NCBI GenBank assembly: GCA_016210935.1
Contig: JACQTH010000089.1
Span: 1-6,309 of the forward strand
Direction of reading: 5' to 3'
Source: Acidobacteriota bacterium
Lineage (GTDB): Bacteria; Acidobacteriota; Vicinamibacteria; Vicinamibacterales; JACQTH01
Length of the DNA stretch: 6,309 nucleotides
Position 1 is the first letter of the stretch; every line of letters begins with the position of its first letter. Positions 1 through 5,342 of this stretch are shown piece by piece. The position numbers and the translations under genes are program-made. Below the pieces are notes generated by a model, which saw only the letters and a program-made list of their open reading frames with translations, did not search any database and was not told the origin of the DNA.

Positions 1-32
1 ACCAGAACGAGGGCTGCCAGTTTCGTGTGCAT
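1..32 (-). CDS. 5' end of an exported protein gene (cut by window edge)
   Basis: Reading leftward from the ATG at 32-30, ten codons are present: MHTKLAALVL, plus two bases of an eleventh codon. One lysine followed by a hydrophobic run is the usual start of a Sec signal peptide. A purine-rich GGGGAGG on the minus strand (complement of 43-49) lies 10 nt upstream of the ATG, slightly far but usable as a ribosome binding site. The gene follows the paralogue at 151-1248 in the same direction, separated by about 118 bp of hairpin repeats. The function cannot be judged from ten residues. That it encodes an exported protein is an inference from this start only. Confidence 0.55.
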   Translation of the reverse strand, partial: MHTKLAALVL

Positions 33-59
33 GGTGCTCGAACCTCCCCAGGAACGTAG

Positions 60-80
60 GGCGGACCTTCAAGGTCCGCC
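60..80. repeat. Extragenic hairpin, 10-bp perfect arms
   Basis: GGCGGACCTT (60-69) and AAGGTCCGCC (71-80) are exact inverted copies around a single C at 70. The tetranucleotide GTAG lies just before it at 56-59. A GTAG followed by a palindrome is the layout of REP elements handled by RAYT transposases in other bacteria; assignment to that class is my inference. There is no T-run on either side, so it is not a classical intrinsic terminator. It lies between the stop of the 151-1248 gene and the ribosome binding site of the gene at 1-32. Confidence 0.7.
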
Positions 81-154
81 GTATCGCGGGCCGCGCATCC
101 GCGCAGTCGGTTGAATTTCAGCCTGTCGGGCGAACGGCGTAAGGCCCGCGCTAC
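81..154. repeat. Inverted-repeat-bounded extragenic element overlapping a stop codon
   Basis: GTATCGCGGGCC (81-92) and GGCCCGCGCTAC (143-154) are inverted copies with 11 of 12 positions matching, enclosing 50 nt. The inner part includes a smaller stem, CGGGC (127-131) with GCCCG (144-148). On the minus strand the right end reads GTAG, and its TAG is the stop codon of the 151-1248 gene. The element is therefore fused to the end of that reading frame. Together with the 60-80 hairpin, two GTAG-headed palindromes face each other, as in a paired REP unit (BIME). Confidence 0.55.
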
Positions 155-1248
155 TTTTTCTTCTCCGATTCCGGTTTCTTCAGCGCCGAAGTCTTCTTCG
201 CGGCCGCCGCGTCCCTCGCTTCCTTGGCGCGGGCGCCGCGGAGGATATTCTCCAGCGCGTAGTTTCCCTCATGACACGCGTACTCGTAAATCAGATCGCC
301 GGTCGCGGGCCAGGTGTATTCACCCGTCCAGGGCCGTTCCCAGGTGGCCGGATCCTCGATCGTGAAGCGATAGAGCAACGTCTTGTCGTCGACCCGTGTG
401 AAGCGTTCGACGACGCGAAGATTCTCCGTGGCCCCCCTGAACCGCGTCCTGTCCGTAAAGTTCGTCGTCTCGACGACCAGCGTGTCGCCTTCCCACCATC
501 CGACCGAATCGCCCATCCACTTGCGGATCGTCTTCGGCAGGTGCTCGGCGTTCATCCGGATGATCCGCGCGTCGTGCACCATCTCGGTCAGAATCATGAC
601 GTGGTCCGGCGTCTGCACGATCTGGTGGAGATTGTTGTAGAAATAGTTCGGCAGCACGGGCGGGCCCGAAGTCGACCCGAACCCGAGGAGGCAGCGCTCC
701 CCGAGCGGCCGCCGTTCCGGATCGTCGTACGCCCCAGGACCTTCCCATCCCGGATCACCCTCGCGTGACACCTGATCCGAGGTCACCGCGACCCGGCGGG
801 CCGCTATTCGCTTGCGTGCGTCTTCCGTCAGCGGCGGCACGCGGCCGTCCGGCGGATCGACGACGAGTGACGCGCGAATCTCACCGTTGACCAGGCTGAA
901 GTGCGAGCCCGGATCGAGCCAGAACGTGTTGTAGCCGCCGACGTTCCCGGCGGGCCCCGGCGATCCGTCGCCGCCGACCGGCGGCGCCTCGCGATCGCCC
1001 TTGCTGGGCTGCGCGCCCAGCACGAACCGCATCGCCGCCTGTTTCTCGCGTTTTGCGGCCTCGTCGGCGGTCAACACGAGCGGCGTGCCGGCCGGGCGTT
1101 CCACCGGCGTGAGTGTCGCCAGATCGTAGGTTCCCGTCAGGTCGGGCCGCCCGTCGGGCATACGCGGGATTGACGATTGCGTGCCGGCGCCCACACCAGC
1201 CGCGACAACGGCCACCGCCGCGAAGAGCGTCAGGAATCGAGCGCGCAT
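151..1248 (-). CDS. Secreted protein of unknown function, 'DGRPDLTG...WEGDTLV' family (longer paralogue)
   Basis: I choose the ATG at 1248 (365 aa) over the frame's first start at 1266, because GGAG sits 7 nt upstream of it and nothing similar precedes 1263 or 1266. Residues 1-22 form a signal peptide (MRARF, then an Ala/Val-rich stretch). The mature start has the motif RMPDGRPDLTGTY (29-41). A Gly/Pro-rich linker (about 81-105) follows. The C-terminal half holds the conserved core: C186, WMGDSVGWWEGDTLVVE (244-260), ERFTR (281-285), TIEDP (296-300), then C325 in YACHEGN. The tail (340-365) is rich in Lys and Ala. The gene at 1465-2349 shares these landmarks, so the two are paralogues. From memory, such proteins are numerous in Acidobacteriota and are usually left as hypothetical; no reaction is known to me. 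The stop codon lies inside a palindromic repeat. The 5' leader contains an 8-bp repeat array. Confidence 0.85.
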   Translation of the reverse strand: MRARFLTLFAAVAVVAAGVGAGTQSSIPRMPDGRPDLTGTYDLATLTPVERPAGTPLVLTADEAAKREKQAAMRFVLGAQPSKGDREAPPVGGDGSPGPAGNVGGYNTFWLDPGSHFSLVNGEIRASLVVDPPDGRVPPLTEDARKRIAARRVAVTSDQVSREGDPGWEGPGAYDDPERRPLGERCLLGFGSTSGPPVLPNYFYNNLHQIVQTPDHVMILTEMVHDARIIRMNAEHLPKTIRKWMGDSVGWWEGDTLVVETTNFTDRTRFRGATENLRVVERFTRVDDKTLLYRFTIEDPATWERPWTGEYTWPATGDLIYEYACHEGNYALENILRGARAKEARDAAAAKKTSALKKPESEKKK

Positions 1249-1255
1249 TTTGATT

Positions 1256-1259
1256 CTCC
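1256..1259 (-). promoter_or_regulatory. Ribosome binding site deciding the start at 1248
   Basis: The minus strand reads GGAG here, 7 nt before the ATG at 1248-1246. The in-frame GTG (1266) and ATG (1263) upstream have only repeat sequence before them and no Shine-Dalgarno match. The site lies inside what would be codons 3-4 of the longer reading. Confidence 0.65.
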
Positions 1260-1267
1260 GCATCACA

Positions 1268-1321
1268 GTTGGTGAATTGGCGAATTAGTGAATTGAATTG
1301 GTGAATCACCAATTCACCAAT
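1268..1321. repeat. 8-bp tandem array that turns on itself (cruciform-like)
   Basis: The plus strand carries units of ATTGGTGA: GTTGGTGA (1268), ATTGGCGA (1276), ATTAGTGA (1284), a 5-bp partial (1292) and ATTGGTGA (1297). After a single A at 1305, two inverted units TCACCAAT follow (1306-1313 and 1314-1321). The exact inverted core is 1294-1316, with 11-bp arms around A1305. The array is AT-rich compared with its surroundings. In the transcript of the 151-1248 gene it would fold just upstream of the ribosome binding site. Confidence 0.8.
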
Positions 1322-1340
1322 TCAGTACTTCTCCCGGCCT

Positions 1341-1368
1341 ACTGCCCACCGCCCACCGCCCACTGCCT
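1341..1368. repeat. Four tandem 7-bp units ACYGCCY
   Basis: The units are ACTGCCC, ACCGCCC, ACCGCCC and ACTGCCT, end to end with no gap. The array contains no coding frame of interest. It lies between the 8-bp array and the GAAGCTTC palindrome, so the spacer 1267-1464 is almost entirely repeats. Confidence 0.75.
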
Positions 1369-1409
1369 AGCGAAGCTTCGCCTCAGACCGACCAGCTACG
1401 CTTCGCTAG
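1367..1409. repeat. GAAGCTTC-type inverted-repeat element, copy 1
   Basis: CTAGCGAAGC (1367-1376) pairs exactly with GCTTCGCTAG (1400-1409). The left end also contains the 12-bp self-palindrome GCGAAGCTTCGC (1370-1381). The 25-nt stretch 1371-1395 matches the reverse complement of 2943-2967 at 23 of 25 positions, including part of the loop. This is therefore a sequence family and not just two chance hairpins. No target-site duplication is visible. Confidence 0.75.
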
Positions 1410-1428
1410 ATCACGAAGCTTTATTCAA

Positions 1429-1449
1429 TAGCCCCGCTACGCGGGGCTA
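1429..1449. repeat. Hairpin TAGCCCCGC / GCGGGGCTA
   Basis: Exact 9-bp arms (1429-1437 and 1441-1449) surround the loop TAC. Its right arm shares GCTA with the next hairpin (1446-1469), so the two are directly joined. It lies downstream of the stop of the 1465-2349 gene. It is GC-rich enough to act as a transcript end or mRNA stabiliser, but no U-run follows on the minus strand. Confidence 0.7.
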
Positions 1450-1469
1450 GCCGTGCAAGCACGGCTAGC
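1446..1469. repeat. CCGTGCAAGC-type palindrome, copy 1, overlapping a stop codon
   Basis: GCTAGCCGTGC (1446-1456) and GCACGGCTAGC (1459-1469) are exact inverted copies around AA. On the minus strand the TAG stop codon of the 1465-2349 gene (1467-1465) lies within the right arm. The same palindrome occurs at 2821-2842 in the other orientation, and a degenerate form occurs at 2868-2883. Confidence 0.8.
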
Positions 1470-2349
1470 GGCCCAGCGGCTTCTTCCGCCACTGACCGTA
1501 CATCAGTTCCTCGACGAATTCCACGCACTTGAAGTCCATCAACTGGGCGTTCTTCTCGAGCCGCCGATAGAGCGGCATGCCGATCTTCCAGGGCCGCGTG
1601 AAAACGTTCGGATCCTCGATCGTCGCCTCGTAGGCGATGACGTCCGGCGCCGTGCGCGTGTACCGCTCGACGACGTGCAGCGCCTCGGTGTGAAAGTTTC
1701 CCGCGCGATCGAACCAGGTCTGATCGTTGAAGCCCGTCACGTCGATGACGAGCGTGTCGCCTTCCCATCGCGCCACCGACTGTCCCATCCAGGAATCGAC
1801 GGGCGCCGGCCCGGGGTCGCTGAGATAGATGTTGCGCACCGCTCCGGCATATTGATACGCGATGAAGATCGCCTGGTCGCTCTGGAAGATCTGAAAGGGG
1901 TGCGGCATGTAGGTCGCGCGCGGCAAGCCGGGCAGGTAGCACTTGATCTCCGGATCCCGCGCGAGCCAGTTCGCCTGATTCTCTTTCCTCTTCGCGAGGG
2001 CCTCGGGCTTATATGGGATCTCGCCGCCCTCGACGACCCCCATGCCGGGCGGCACCGAGCCGACGGCTCCGAGCGCCAGGACCGGCGCGGCGGGCACCGG
2101 CCCGTACGGCCCCGGCCTGGTGGCCATCGCCGGCCGCGCGTTGTGGAGCTCCAGGTCGTAATTCGCCTCGTTCAGGGCCTGCCAGATGCCGTTCAGGTCC
2201 GGCTTCCCGTTCGCGAGCCGCGGCGGTGAATAGCCCGCCGGCGCCTGCCCGGTCACGGGGACCACGTCGCCGATCAGACCCGCGAGGCTGGCCGTCACGA
2301 CGGCCGTAAGGACAGCCGTAAAGACGATGTCTCTAACGCGAGGGCTCAT
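1465..2349 (-). CDS. Secreted protein of unknown function, 'NGKPDLNG...WEGDTLV' family (shorter paralogue)
   Basis: The start is set at the ATG at 2349 (294 aa), because GAGGA lies 7 nt upstream. The GTG at 2355 in the same frame is only 2 nt from that site. Residues 1-36 look like a signal peptide with a hydrophobic run at about 8-27 and a likely cut near GQA (34-36). The motif RLANGKPDLNGIWQ (44-57) opens the mature part, followed by a Pro/Gly-rich stretch (about 78-105). The conserved core has C137, SWMGQSVARWEGDTLVID (186-203), ERYTR (228-232), TIEDP (243-247) and C275. These align with the 151-1248 protein. Two cysteines at matching places in an exported protein suggest a disulfide, which is an inference. 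It begins 13 bp after the cytochrome stop codon, so the two genes are probably cotranscribed. Function is unknown to me. The haem-protein neighbour hints at a periplasmic role but does not prove it. Confidence 0.85.
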   Translation of the reverse strand: MSPRVRDIVFTAVLTAVVTASLAGLIGDVVPVTGQAPAGYSPPRLANGKPDLNGIWQALNEANYDLELHNARPAMATRPGPYGPVPAAPVLALGAVGSVPPGMGVVEGGEIPYKPEALAKRKENQANWLARDPEIKCYLPGLPRATYMPHPFQIFQSDQAIFIAYQYAGAVRNIYLSDPGPAPVDSWMGQSVARWEGDTLVIDVTGFNDQTWFDRAGNFHTEALHVVERYTRTAPDVIAYEATIEDPNVFTRPWKIGMPLYRRLEKNAQLMDFKCVEFVEELMYGQWRKKPLGR

Positions 2350-2356
2350 GGGCACA

Positions 2357-2361
2357 TCCTC
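2357..2361 (-). promoter_or_regulatory. Ribosome binding site deciding the start at 2349
   Basis: The minus strand reads GAGGA, 7 nt before the ATG at 2349-2347 and immediately after the TGA of the upstream cytochrome gene (2365-2363). The spacing favours this ATG over the GTG at 2355 and suggests translational coupling to the cytochrome. Confidence 0.65.
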
Positions 2362-2362
2362 A

Positions 2363-2836
2363 TCACTGGTTCGCCTTCACGATCGCATCGACGTACTGCT
2401 GATGACAACGCGAGCAGGCCTCATAAATGGCCCCGCCGGAATCGAACAGCCGATCGGCGCTCTTGGCTTCCGCCGCTCGGATGGCTGATTCGCTCGCGTC
2501 GATGAACTCTTTCGCGCGCGCCATCCATTCTCCGCCGTCCTTCGCCCGTGGGACCATCATCATCAGGTTTCCCGATTCCGCCAGCGTGATGGCGCTGTTC
2601 CGGACGATCGTCCACTCTTCTTCGGTTCGCGGACGGATCTCCTCGGTGCCGGCGGCCGTGATGATGGTCTTCACCGAATCCCACACGACGTCGGCGTTTG
2701 GATCCACGACCGACTGCATCAGCACCTTCGTATCGGCGATCGGCTTGAAGGGCGGCGGCGCCGGCGCGGTAGTGCAAGCCGCGGCGGACACGAGGGCGAT
2801 CAAAACCGCAGCTGGAACGGCTAGCCGTGCTTGCAC
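2363..2836 (-). CDS. Class II-type cytochrome c lipoprotein (start uncertain)
   Basis: The C-terminal haem-binding motif CSRCH (C141, C144, H145 in the 157-aa reading) after a helical, charged domain is the pattern of class II (c'-like) cytochromes. These are four-helix bundles with CxxCH near the end, acting as periplasmic electron carriers or gas-binding haem proteins. Residues 7-20 are hydrophobic and end at Cys21, followed by TTAPAPPP, so I infer a lipid-anchored protein; the lipobox (AAAC) is weak at -3. The start is unclear. The frame is open to an ATG at 2992 (209 aa), but its first ~50 codons are translated repeat sequence. The GTG at 2836 gives a sensible signal peptide (MQARLAVPAA...) without a ribosome binding site, and it lies inside a palindrome. 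A TTG at 2875 is another option. The gene lies 13 bp before the secreted paralogue at 1465-2349. The partner redox protein is unknown. Confidence 0.75.
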   Translation of the reverse strand: MQARLAVPAAVLIALVSAAACTTAPAPPPFKPIADTKVLMQSVVDPNADVVWDSVKTIITAAGTEEIRPRTEEEWTIVRNSAITLAESGNLMMMVPRAKDGGEWMARAKEFIDASESAIRAAEAKSADRLFDSGGAIYEACSRCHQQYVDAIVKANQ

Positions 2837-2842
2837 GGCTAG
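2821..2842. repeat. CCGTGCAAGC-type palindrome, copy 2, inside the cytochrome frame
   Basis: CTAGCCGTGC (2821-2830) and GCACGGCTAG (2833-2842) are exact inverted copies around TT. On the minus strand it equals the plus-strand sequence of the 1446-1469 copy for 22 nt. Read in the cytochrome frame it gives LAVQARLA, directly before the hydrophobic part of the signal peptide, and it contains the candidate GTG start (2836-2834). Confidence 0.8.
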
Positions 2843-2867
2843 AAAGTGTACAAAACGGTCACGCTTC

Positions 2868-2886
2868 CCGTGCAAGCCCGGCTTAG
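2868..2886. repeat. CCGTGCAAGC-type palindrome, degenerate copy 3
   Basis: CCGTGCAAGCCCGGCT (2868-2883) differs at one of 16 positions from the matching part of the 1446-1469 copy (1451-1466). It is followed by TAG with one extra T. The stem is imperfect. It lies 25 bp from copy 2. Confidence 0.55.
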
Positions 2887-2910
2887 GCGCGGCCGCATCT
2901 GCGGCCGCGC
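2887..2910. repeat. GC-only hairpin GCGCGGCCGC / GCGGCCGCGC
   Basis: Exact 10-bp arms (2887-2896 and 2901-2910) enclose the loop ATCT. In the minus-strand transcript the hairpin forms between the peptidase gene and the cytochrome. The minus strand after the hairpin has no U-run, so an intrinsic terminator is unlikely. It could protect the 3' end of the peptidase message. Confidence 0.75.
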
Positions 2911-2917
2911 AAAATCT

Positions 2918-2972
2918 AGTAACGAAGCTTCGCGCAGGTTCACTTGTCGGTTTGAGGCGAAGCTTCGTTACT
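2918..2972. repeat. GAAGCTTC-type inverted-repeat element, copy 2
   Basis: AGTAACGAAGCTTCGC (2918-2933) and GCGAAGCTTCGTTACT (2957-2972) are exact 16-bp inverted copies around 23 nt. The right half plus loop (2943-2967) matches copy 1 (1371-1395) in inverse orientation at 23 of 25 positions. Its size (55 bp) and long perfect termini resemble a small non-autonomous element or REP-type unit. No transposase and no clear target duplication are visible. Confidence 0.8.
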
Positions 2973-3020
2973 CCAGACCGGAATCGTGGCATCGGTGTCG
3001 TTGAATGGCCATAGTGTAAC

Positions 3021-5309
3021 TCACTGCTGCTCCGTCGTCGTCTTCGGCTTCGCGGCTTCCTCTTCCAGGGTCTTCAGCACGTCGCGCCAGGCGAACTTCT
3101 TCCCGCTGCCGCGCACGTAGTAATCCATCCACGCCATCTCGGCCACCGACTTCAACAACTGGTTGCGCGGATCCGGAATCCCGTGGGTGTTGCCGGGATA
3201 CATGTAGAGCTCCGTCGGCACGCCGAGCTGCTTCAGCGCCATGTGCAGTTCCACGCTCTGCGGACTCGGCACACGCGGATCGCCCTCGACGACATGGATC
3301 ATCGTCGGGGTTTTGGCGTTCTTGATGTACTTCAGCGGCGACTGGTTCCAGTAGGCGTCGAAGTCGTCGTACGGCAGCTTGTCGCCCAGGTAGAACCGGC
3401 GATTCCGCTGCACGTCGCTCTGGGCGTACATCGAGATCCAGTTCGACGTGCCGGCGCCGGAGCTGATGGCCTTGAAGCGATCGGTATGCGTCAGGATCCA
3501 GTTGGACCAGTGCCCGCCGGCGCTCCAGCCGAGCGCGCCCATGCGGCTGCCGTCGACGATGCCCTGCCCGATCAGGTGGTCGACGCCGGCCATGATGTCG
3601 TCGAAGCCCGGCGCCATGTAATTGCCGACGATATCGGTCTTGTGCCTGATCCCGTAGTTCGTCGAGCCGCGATAGTTCGGCTTCAACACCACGTAGCCGG
3701 CGCCCGCGTACACCTGCGAGCCGTAGCCGCCGTTGAACCCCAGCACGTCCGCCGACGCCGGCCCGCCGTGGATCGCGACGATTAAGGGATAACGCTGCCC
3801 GGGCTGATACCCCACCGGCTTCGTCAGGACGCCGCCCACCATCGAGCCGTCCTTCGACTTCCAGGTGATCTCCGCTTCTTCACCGAGTGCGAACTGCTTC
3901 ACCTGCGGATTGGCGTCTGTGAGCTGACGCCAGGACGATCGCGTGGCGACAGTCGCGATCGAATCCACGGTGAACAACGTGGACGGGGTCCTGGGATCGG
4001 AATAGGTGATGAGGACGACGCCGCTGTCTTCATCGACCGTGACCGACAGCGACGCCTGCTCGTTGGTCACCTGCTTGACCGTGTTCGACCGGATGTCGAG
4101 CGCCATCAGTTGATTGGTCGCGCGGATGCCCTCGGTGAAATAGATGGCGCTGCCGTCCTTGGACCAGAAGCTGACGCCCACGTCCCCGTCGAACGAGCCG
4201 CCCATCTTCCGGAACGGCTTCCCGCGATCGGCGACGGCCCGAAGATACATGCGGCCGTTGCCCATGTTGTATCTCGTCGTGTCGTCCCCCGACGTGAACG
4301 CGATCCACCGGCTGTCCGGAGAGAAACGGAGCTGGCCTTCGGACACCTCACTGTTGTTGGTGAGGCGTTCGATGTGGCCGGCCGCCGTCTCGAGCAGGTA
4401 GAGGTCAGCGTACAGGCCCGACTGCGTGATGCCGCGCTGATAGCGATTCAACGACTGGCCACTGAATCCCACCCACCCGCCGTCGTCTGAGATCGTGAAA
4501 CCGGCGACTGAATACGCGCTGCCGTCGCTGAGCTTCTTGGTCGCGTGCGGATCGAGAGAGAGCGCCCACAGGCTCGAGGGCGGCGTCTCCGGGTTGCGGA
4601 TGTTGACGGTGAACTTCTTTTCGCGGCGCTCCTTGTCGTCCTTGTCGATGGCGTCGGATGTCACGAAGTAGATGCGCCTGCTGTCGGGCGCCCAGCGCCA
4701 GACGCCAACGCCGGTCGGGTGCTTGGTCACCTGCTCCGCGGTCGCCGTCTCGATGCCGGCCACCGGCAGTCGATAGAGCTGCTGTTCGTCGGTCTTGCCG
4801 CTTCGATACACGACCCATCGTCCGTCGCGGCTGAGCGCGTAGTCGGCGACCCCTTCGCGCGCATCGGTCACGCGCTGCGCCTCTCCGCCGTCGGGCCGCA
4901 TCAGGTAAAGCTGGTTCCGCGACGAAGCGTTCTCAGGAGCTTCGCGGTTCGACAGGAAGAAGAACGCGCTTCCGTCCCGCGTCCAGCGCGGAGACGACTC
5001 GTTCTTTTCCTTGGTGAACGTCATCCGCCGGGTCGACGCCAGGCCCTGCTGGAGTGAGACGAGATAGAGGTCGGTCTGGCTCCTCGCTTCCTTCCAGTCG
5101 GGTGTCGACAGCGTGTAGAGCAACCAGCGGCCGTCGGCGCTGGGCGTCGGCGCGCCGACGCTGCGCATCTGCCGCATGTCGAGAAACGTCATCGGACGCA
5201 CGGCGTTCTGCGCAAGCACGACCGGCGTCAGGACGGTCGCTGCCGCGACAGCAATGGCGAGCAGCGCGTGAAGGCGGGGCTTCGGTCCGACCGAACAATC
5301 GGCAATCAT
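3021..5309 (-). CDS. Secreted S9 family (prolyl oligopeptidase-like) serine peptidase
   Basis: The 762-aa protein hydrolyses peptide bonds, by family as a dipeptidyl- or acylaminoacyl-type peptidase acting on short peptides. Residues 1-33 form a signal peptide with a likely cut after VLA (31-33), so it works in the periplasm or outside. Residues 40-470 hold repeated propeller blades with the PD40/WD40-like signature (SADGRW, TRDGSAFF, SRDGRWVV, SPDSRWIAF, SKDGSAIYF). From about 480 comes the alpha/beta-hydrolase domain: HGGP (514-517) near the oxyanion hole, NYRGST (545-550), the nucleophile in GWSAGG (Ser596), the acid in EGDPRVP (Asp677) and the base in NTHG (His709). All three catalytic residues are present and the length is normal for the family. 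The start has AGGAGG 4 nt upstream. It lies 28 bp after the ureohydrolase gene, probably cotranscribed, with a possible extra promoter in the gap. The exact substrate cannot be told from sequence. Confidence 0.93.
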   Translation of the reverse strand: MIADCSVGPKPRLHALLAIAVAAATVLTPVVLAQNAVRPMTFLDMRQMRSVGAPTPSADGRWLLYTLSTPDWKEARSQTDLYLVSLQQGLASTRRMTFTKEKNESSPRWTRDGSAFFFLSNREAPENASSRNQLYLMRPDGGEAQRVTDAREGVADYALSRDGRWVVYRSGKTDEQQLYRLPVAGIETATAEQVTKHPTGVGVWRWAPDSRRIYFVTSDAIDKDDKERREKKFTVNIRNPETPPSSLWALSLDPHATKKLSDGSAYSVAGFTISDDGGWVGFSGQSLNRYQRGITQSGLYADLYLLETAAGHIERLTNNSEVSEGQLRFSPDSRWIAFTSGDDTTRYNMGNGRMYLRAVADRGKPFRKMGGSFDGDVGVSFWSKDGSAIYFTEGIRATNQLMALDIRSNTVKQVTNEQASLSVTVDEDSGVVLITYSDPRTPSTLFTVDSIATVATRSSWRQLTDANPQVKQFALGEEAEITWKSKDGSMVGGVLTKPVGYQPGQRYPLIVAIHGGPASADVLGFNGGYGSQVYAGAGYVVLKPNYRGSTNYGIRHKTDIVGNYMAPGFDDIMAGVDHLIGQGIVDGSRMGALGWSAGGHWSNWILTHTDRFKAISSGAGTSNWISMYAQSDVQRNRRFYLGDKLPYDDFDAYWNQSPLKYIKNAKTPTMIHVVEGDPRVPSPQSVELHMALKQLGVPTELYMYPGNTHGIPDPRNQLLKSVAEMAWMDYYVRGSGKKFAWRDVLKTLEEEAAKPKTTTEQQ

Positions 5310-5313
5310 GCGG

Positions 5314-5319
5314 CCTCCT
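5314..5319 (-). promoter_or_regulatory. Ribosome binding site of the S9 peptidase gene
   Basis: The minus strand has a full AGGAGG 4 nt before the ATG at 5309. The spacing is on the short side, but the match is perfect, the strongest in this window. It supports the 5309 start. Confidence 0.7.
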
Positions 5320-5336
5320 GGTGTCAGAGTCCGATG

Positions 5337-5342
5337 ATTATA
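5337..5342 (-). promoter_or_regulatory. Candidate -10 box for the S9 peptidase gene
   Basis: The minus strand reads a perfect TATAAT overlapping the TAA stop of the ureohydrolase gene. It would start transcripts about 20 nt before the peptidase ATG. The upstream -35 region is poor (TGATCA with an 18-bp spacer, three matches to TTGACA), so this is only a possible internal promoter. Confidence 0.3.

Noticed and set aside
1264..1266. GTG at 1266 as start of the 151-1248 gene
   Set aside because: No ribosome binding site lies upstream (only repeat DNA), while the ATG at 1248 has GGAG at 7 nt and gives a normal signal peptide.
1268..1368. CRISPR array
   Set aside because: The units are 7-8 bp, contiguous and without unique spacers; no cas gene is present.
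1429..1469. Hairpins after the 1465-2349 gene as a Rho-independent terminator
   Set aside because: The stems are strong, but no U-run follows on the minus strand (the sequence continues TATTGAATAAAG). The same palindrome occurs elsewhere in a non-terminal place, so a repeat element fits better.
1453..2229. 258-codon plus-strand frame opposite the 1465-2349 gene
   Set aside because: It is the shadow of a gene with a signal peptide and conserved family motifs; its own translation is Arg/Pro/His-rich with no domain.
2887..2910. GC hairpin as terminator of the peptidase gene
   Set aside because: No U-tract follows in the direction of transcription, and it is embedded in a cluster of other palindromes.
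2918..2972. Complete insertion sequence or classical MITE
   Set aside because: There is no transposase frame and no visible target-site duplication, so only a repeat element of unknown mechanism can be claimed.
2427..3014. 195-codon plus-strand frame opposite the cytochrome gene
   Set aside because: It is antisense to a gene with a clear CxxCH motif, has no recognisable domain and no ribosome binding site, and arises from GC-rich codon bias.
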